Shown here one piece after another: positions 27,907-29,425 of a stretch of DNA of 29,425 bases. Both the position numbers and the translations under genes were made by a program. The stretch spans positions 1 through 29,425 of the forward strand of contig JAEUWP010000596.1 in assembly GCA_018524725.1 (NCBI GenBank), read 5' to 3'. Positions within the stretch are counted from its first letter, which is position 1. Each line of letters begins with the position of its first letter. The stretch comes from Podaxis mareebaensis. Lineage: Eukaryota; Basidiomycota; Agaricomycetes; Agaricales; Agaricaceae. A model generated the notes under the pieces. The model ran no database searches. It saw only the letters and a program-made list of their open reading frames with translations, and was not told where the DNA came from.

Positions 27907-28872
27907 TCAGATGACCATGCATGATTGCACTCCATGTAATCCCCCACAAAGTGTGCATTCATGCTTTCCATGCCTGCATACCTTCCCGAACCGACATCTG
28001 AGTAGGCCATTGTATCCAAAGCAGTAGGTGTTACCACCCTTGTCTCTGAATTGGCCATCTGGGTCACATCGGAGGATGCATGGTCTGCCATTGGTGAGTT
28101 TGGTTGCAGTGCAGGTCTTCCCTGAGTGTTGACCAGACTTGTCACCACAAATGAAGCAGCGAGATTTGTGGTCCCACTGTCTGCTCTGAAAGGGACAAGA
28201 AAGGGGATTGGCCAGTTGGGAGCTGGAGCGGCTGGATGATTGTTTGGAAATGGAGTTATTAAGCCAAAACTCTAGGTTGGCATTGAGTCTTGCCTCCATG
28301 GCTTGTGTTGATGCGAGATCCCAAACTGCTCGACTGAACACAGTTGGGTCGATGCCATCATGAAGCGATTGCTTGTGAAGCTCGATGTCATAGATGTGCC
28401 AAATGTCCCACTGTTTGGCTCGTGTCAGTGCTGAAAGGATTCAGTCGTAATGGGCCTTCCAATTCGAGTAGATGTTGGGTATGTAGTCATTTATGAGGTT
28501 AAGGAGACGAGTCCATGCTTGTTGCCATTCATCAAAAGAGATTTTGTATTCATCGTCGTCTGGTAACATCTTCTCAACAGCGAAGACGGAACCAGTAGTT
28601 GTATCTACTGAGTACCAATCATTCAGCGCTTTGGAACTATTTCCCATGGCGCAGTAGCGGTCAGTGAGGAAAGTTAATGGGACATGGGAGTTCCAACCAG
28701 CCTGGAACTTCCGTCTAATGGCCTCAGGAATCGTGAAGGCTGCAGCTGACCCCTCTCTGCCAGGGATGATCTCCAGGCGACCTTTCTGGATGTTCGTTGA
28801 TGATTGGGTTTGTGGGGGTTGCTCGGTAAGGTTTGTTCCAAAAGGGTCTGGTAGTAAAGGCGCTAATCCTGT
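27907..28872 (-). pseudogene. Ngaro-like ORF1, gag-like protein with Cys-rich domain
   Basis: Presumed nucleocapsid-like protein. From about 28872 the minus strand reads LAPLLPDPFGTNLTEQPP, RLEIIPGREGSAAAFTIPEA, FLTDRYCAMGNSSKALNDWY, VFAVEKMLPDDDEYKISFDE and WKAHYD, then a TGA at 28441-28443 (CGA to TGA would explain it), then ILSALTRAKQWDIWHIYDIE. The C-terminal domain has two Cys/His clusters: CFICGDKSGQHSGKTC, and CRFGKVCRHGKHECTLCGGL ending VQSC. It ends at 27907. No ATG fits the N-terminus, which may lie upstream of an intron. The Cys-rich domain overlaps the start of the RT frame. Confidence 0.65.
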
Positions 28873-29425
28873 GGGTAAATAGTTAAGATGATGTCGGTGT
28901 CTCGGTAATGAAGGAATAGAAAGAAGGAGGAGGGGGGGGGGTGGATAATAAAGGAATAATGAATGGGTGGGGGTTGATGGTTAAATCAGACTGCAATGGA
29001 TGTGGGTGACAATGATGGTCATGTATTGGCGATGGCATATGCAGTAATTGCCAGGGCATGCCCAAAGTCCTGGAGGAGTGGACATTGGTGTCAAATGTCG
29101 CGACATGGCAATAGATAATGGGTCGTAATGATAATAATGGTCCAGTGAAACAGACAAATAATAATCATGATAATGCAGCATAATGGTAATGGATAGTAAT
29201 GTTGATGATAATAGTAATGGTCCAGGGGAAGGACGTAGGTTTCATCAATGTAATGTGGCAATGGATGATATGGCCGTGGTAGCGGCATGCCAATGATGTG
29301 ATGTGCCAAATGGTGGCCATATGACATCGTAGCGGATCAGTGGTGAACCATGAAACTGCATGTGGAGGGGAAAGACATACCTGTTGGACTGCGTTGGGAT
29401 GTCAATGGTTGTGTGATGGGAAGAA
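28873..29425 (-). other. Leader or intron upstream of ORF1
   Basis: The region is low-complexity, with a G run (GGAGGAGGGGGGGGGG near 28925) and many TAATAATGG-type strings; it does not code convincingly. On the minus strand CCAACAG|GTATGTC near 29377 and ACTATTTACCCACAG|GATTAG near 28873 make a possible intron of about 505 bp. Splicing would join an open edge exon (29377-29425) to ORF1 in frame. Most other frames here are Tyr/His-rich noise from the repeats. The expected 5' repeat A1 is not visible before the window ends. Confidence 0.35.

Larger units (their letters stand above)
24885..28148 (-). pseudogene. Ngaro-like reverse transcriptase-RNase H, split by an insertion
   Basis: This part copies the element RNA. 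Reading down the minus strand: FLIGPFRTSPLGTVPKSD and IIQDLSYPHN (RT fingers, about 27550-27650), ATMDVDAAFRCCPI (first metal-binding Asp, about 27380-27420), APFGASSLGGVFG (about 27285-27325); then the insertion at 25899-27267; then NWVDDFVFF (catalytic DD, about 25830-25856), the thumb IPPEKAQHYIAKISHWSQEQ, and RNase H with DFWVDASTSFGIG, WAEMIAIECGL, VKSDNTAVIGAI and NLADRPSRG (its four acidic residues present). Removing insert plus one duplication (1,374 bp, a multiple of three) keeps one frame. Two further stops remain: TGA after VDDFVFF and at 25446-25448. The N-terminal part overlaps ORF1 by about 240 bp in another frame. Confidence 0.87.
23039..29425 (-). mobile_element. Ngaro/DIRS-like tyrosine-recombinase retrotransposon
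   Basis: On the minus strand, in order: leader, gag-like Cys-rich ORF, RT-RNase H, tyrosine recombinase, then terminal repeats. Such elements make cDNA by reverse transcription and insert it by site-specific recombination rather than by a DDE integrase, so no target duplication is expected. The repeat order at the 3' end (23458-23657, 23239-23457, 23039-23238, where the outer two are copies) fits B1-A2-B2 of Ngaro/PAT split direct repeats; A1 should lie beyond 29425. Its left half is interrupted by the 1,369-bp insertion at 25899-27267. Confidence 0.75.

Noticed and set aside
29091..29425. Tyr/His-rich minus-strand frames at the right edge
   Set aside because: They come from TAATAATGG-type simple sequence and show no protein-like composition.

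Overview
The window looks like a transposon-rich stretch of a basidiomycete (probably agaricomycete) genome. The host genes carry many very short GT-AG introns (46-136 bp), there is an F-box gene of the type expanded in agaricomycetes, and the mobile elements (Ty1/Copia, Gypsy with chromodomain, Tc1/mariner, a tyrosine-recombinase retroelement of Ngaro/DIRS type) are the usual fungal set. No tRNA, rRNA, CRISPR array or prokaryotic feature was found.

Layout. (1) 1-2545: decayed 3' part of a Copia element (integrase tail, reverse transcriptase, RNase H) in one uninterrupted frame with five stops, followed by a 3' LTR-like region. (2) 2550-7465: a graveyard of minus-strand retroelement remnants: unrecognised coding scraps, two LTR-like direct repeats about 2.4 kb apart, and a broken Gypsy gag with a degenerate zinc knuckle. 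(3) 7465-8414: a broken, 5'-truncated Tc1/mariner transposon. (4) 8911-11472: two host genes diverging from a shared 444-bp region, an intronless F-box gene (minus) and a four-exon mitochondrial chaperonin HSP10 gene (plus). (5) 11940-22800: three DHA2-type major facilitator drug:H+ antiporter paralogues, each with 10 exons at matching positions and fully open reading frames (576, 582 and 586 aa as I splice them). A fourth copy is reduced to the last two exons. The arrangement shows how the cluster grew: a block running from inside exon 9 of gene 1 through gene 2 and about 1.7 kb of downstream DNA was copied in tandem, giving the truncated copy plus gene 3 plus a second copy of the tail. A chromodomain-Gypsy tail with an LTR sits only in the first unit. 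(6) 22800-29425: a minus-strand Ngaro-like retrotransposon with a gag-like Cys-rich ORF, RT-RNase H, and an intact tyrosine recombinase with R-H-R-W-Y residues, ending in a repeat arrangement (200 bp - 219 bp - the same 200 bp) that fits the split direct repeats of this group. Its RT is split by a 1,369-bp TG...CA insertion with an exact 5-bp target duplication; this reads as a long solo LTR and carries its own 273-aa ORF.

The host genes do not form an obvious pathway. The three transporters are likely plasma-membrane export pumps with separate promoters; genes 2 and 3 share conserved upstream boxes and TATA spacing. Most retroelement stops fit C-to-T or G-to-A transitions, consistent with cytosine-methylation decay. 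Splice sites, frames and alignments here were worked out by eye; no search was run.
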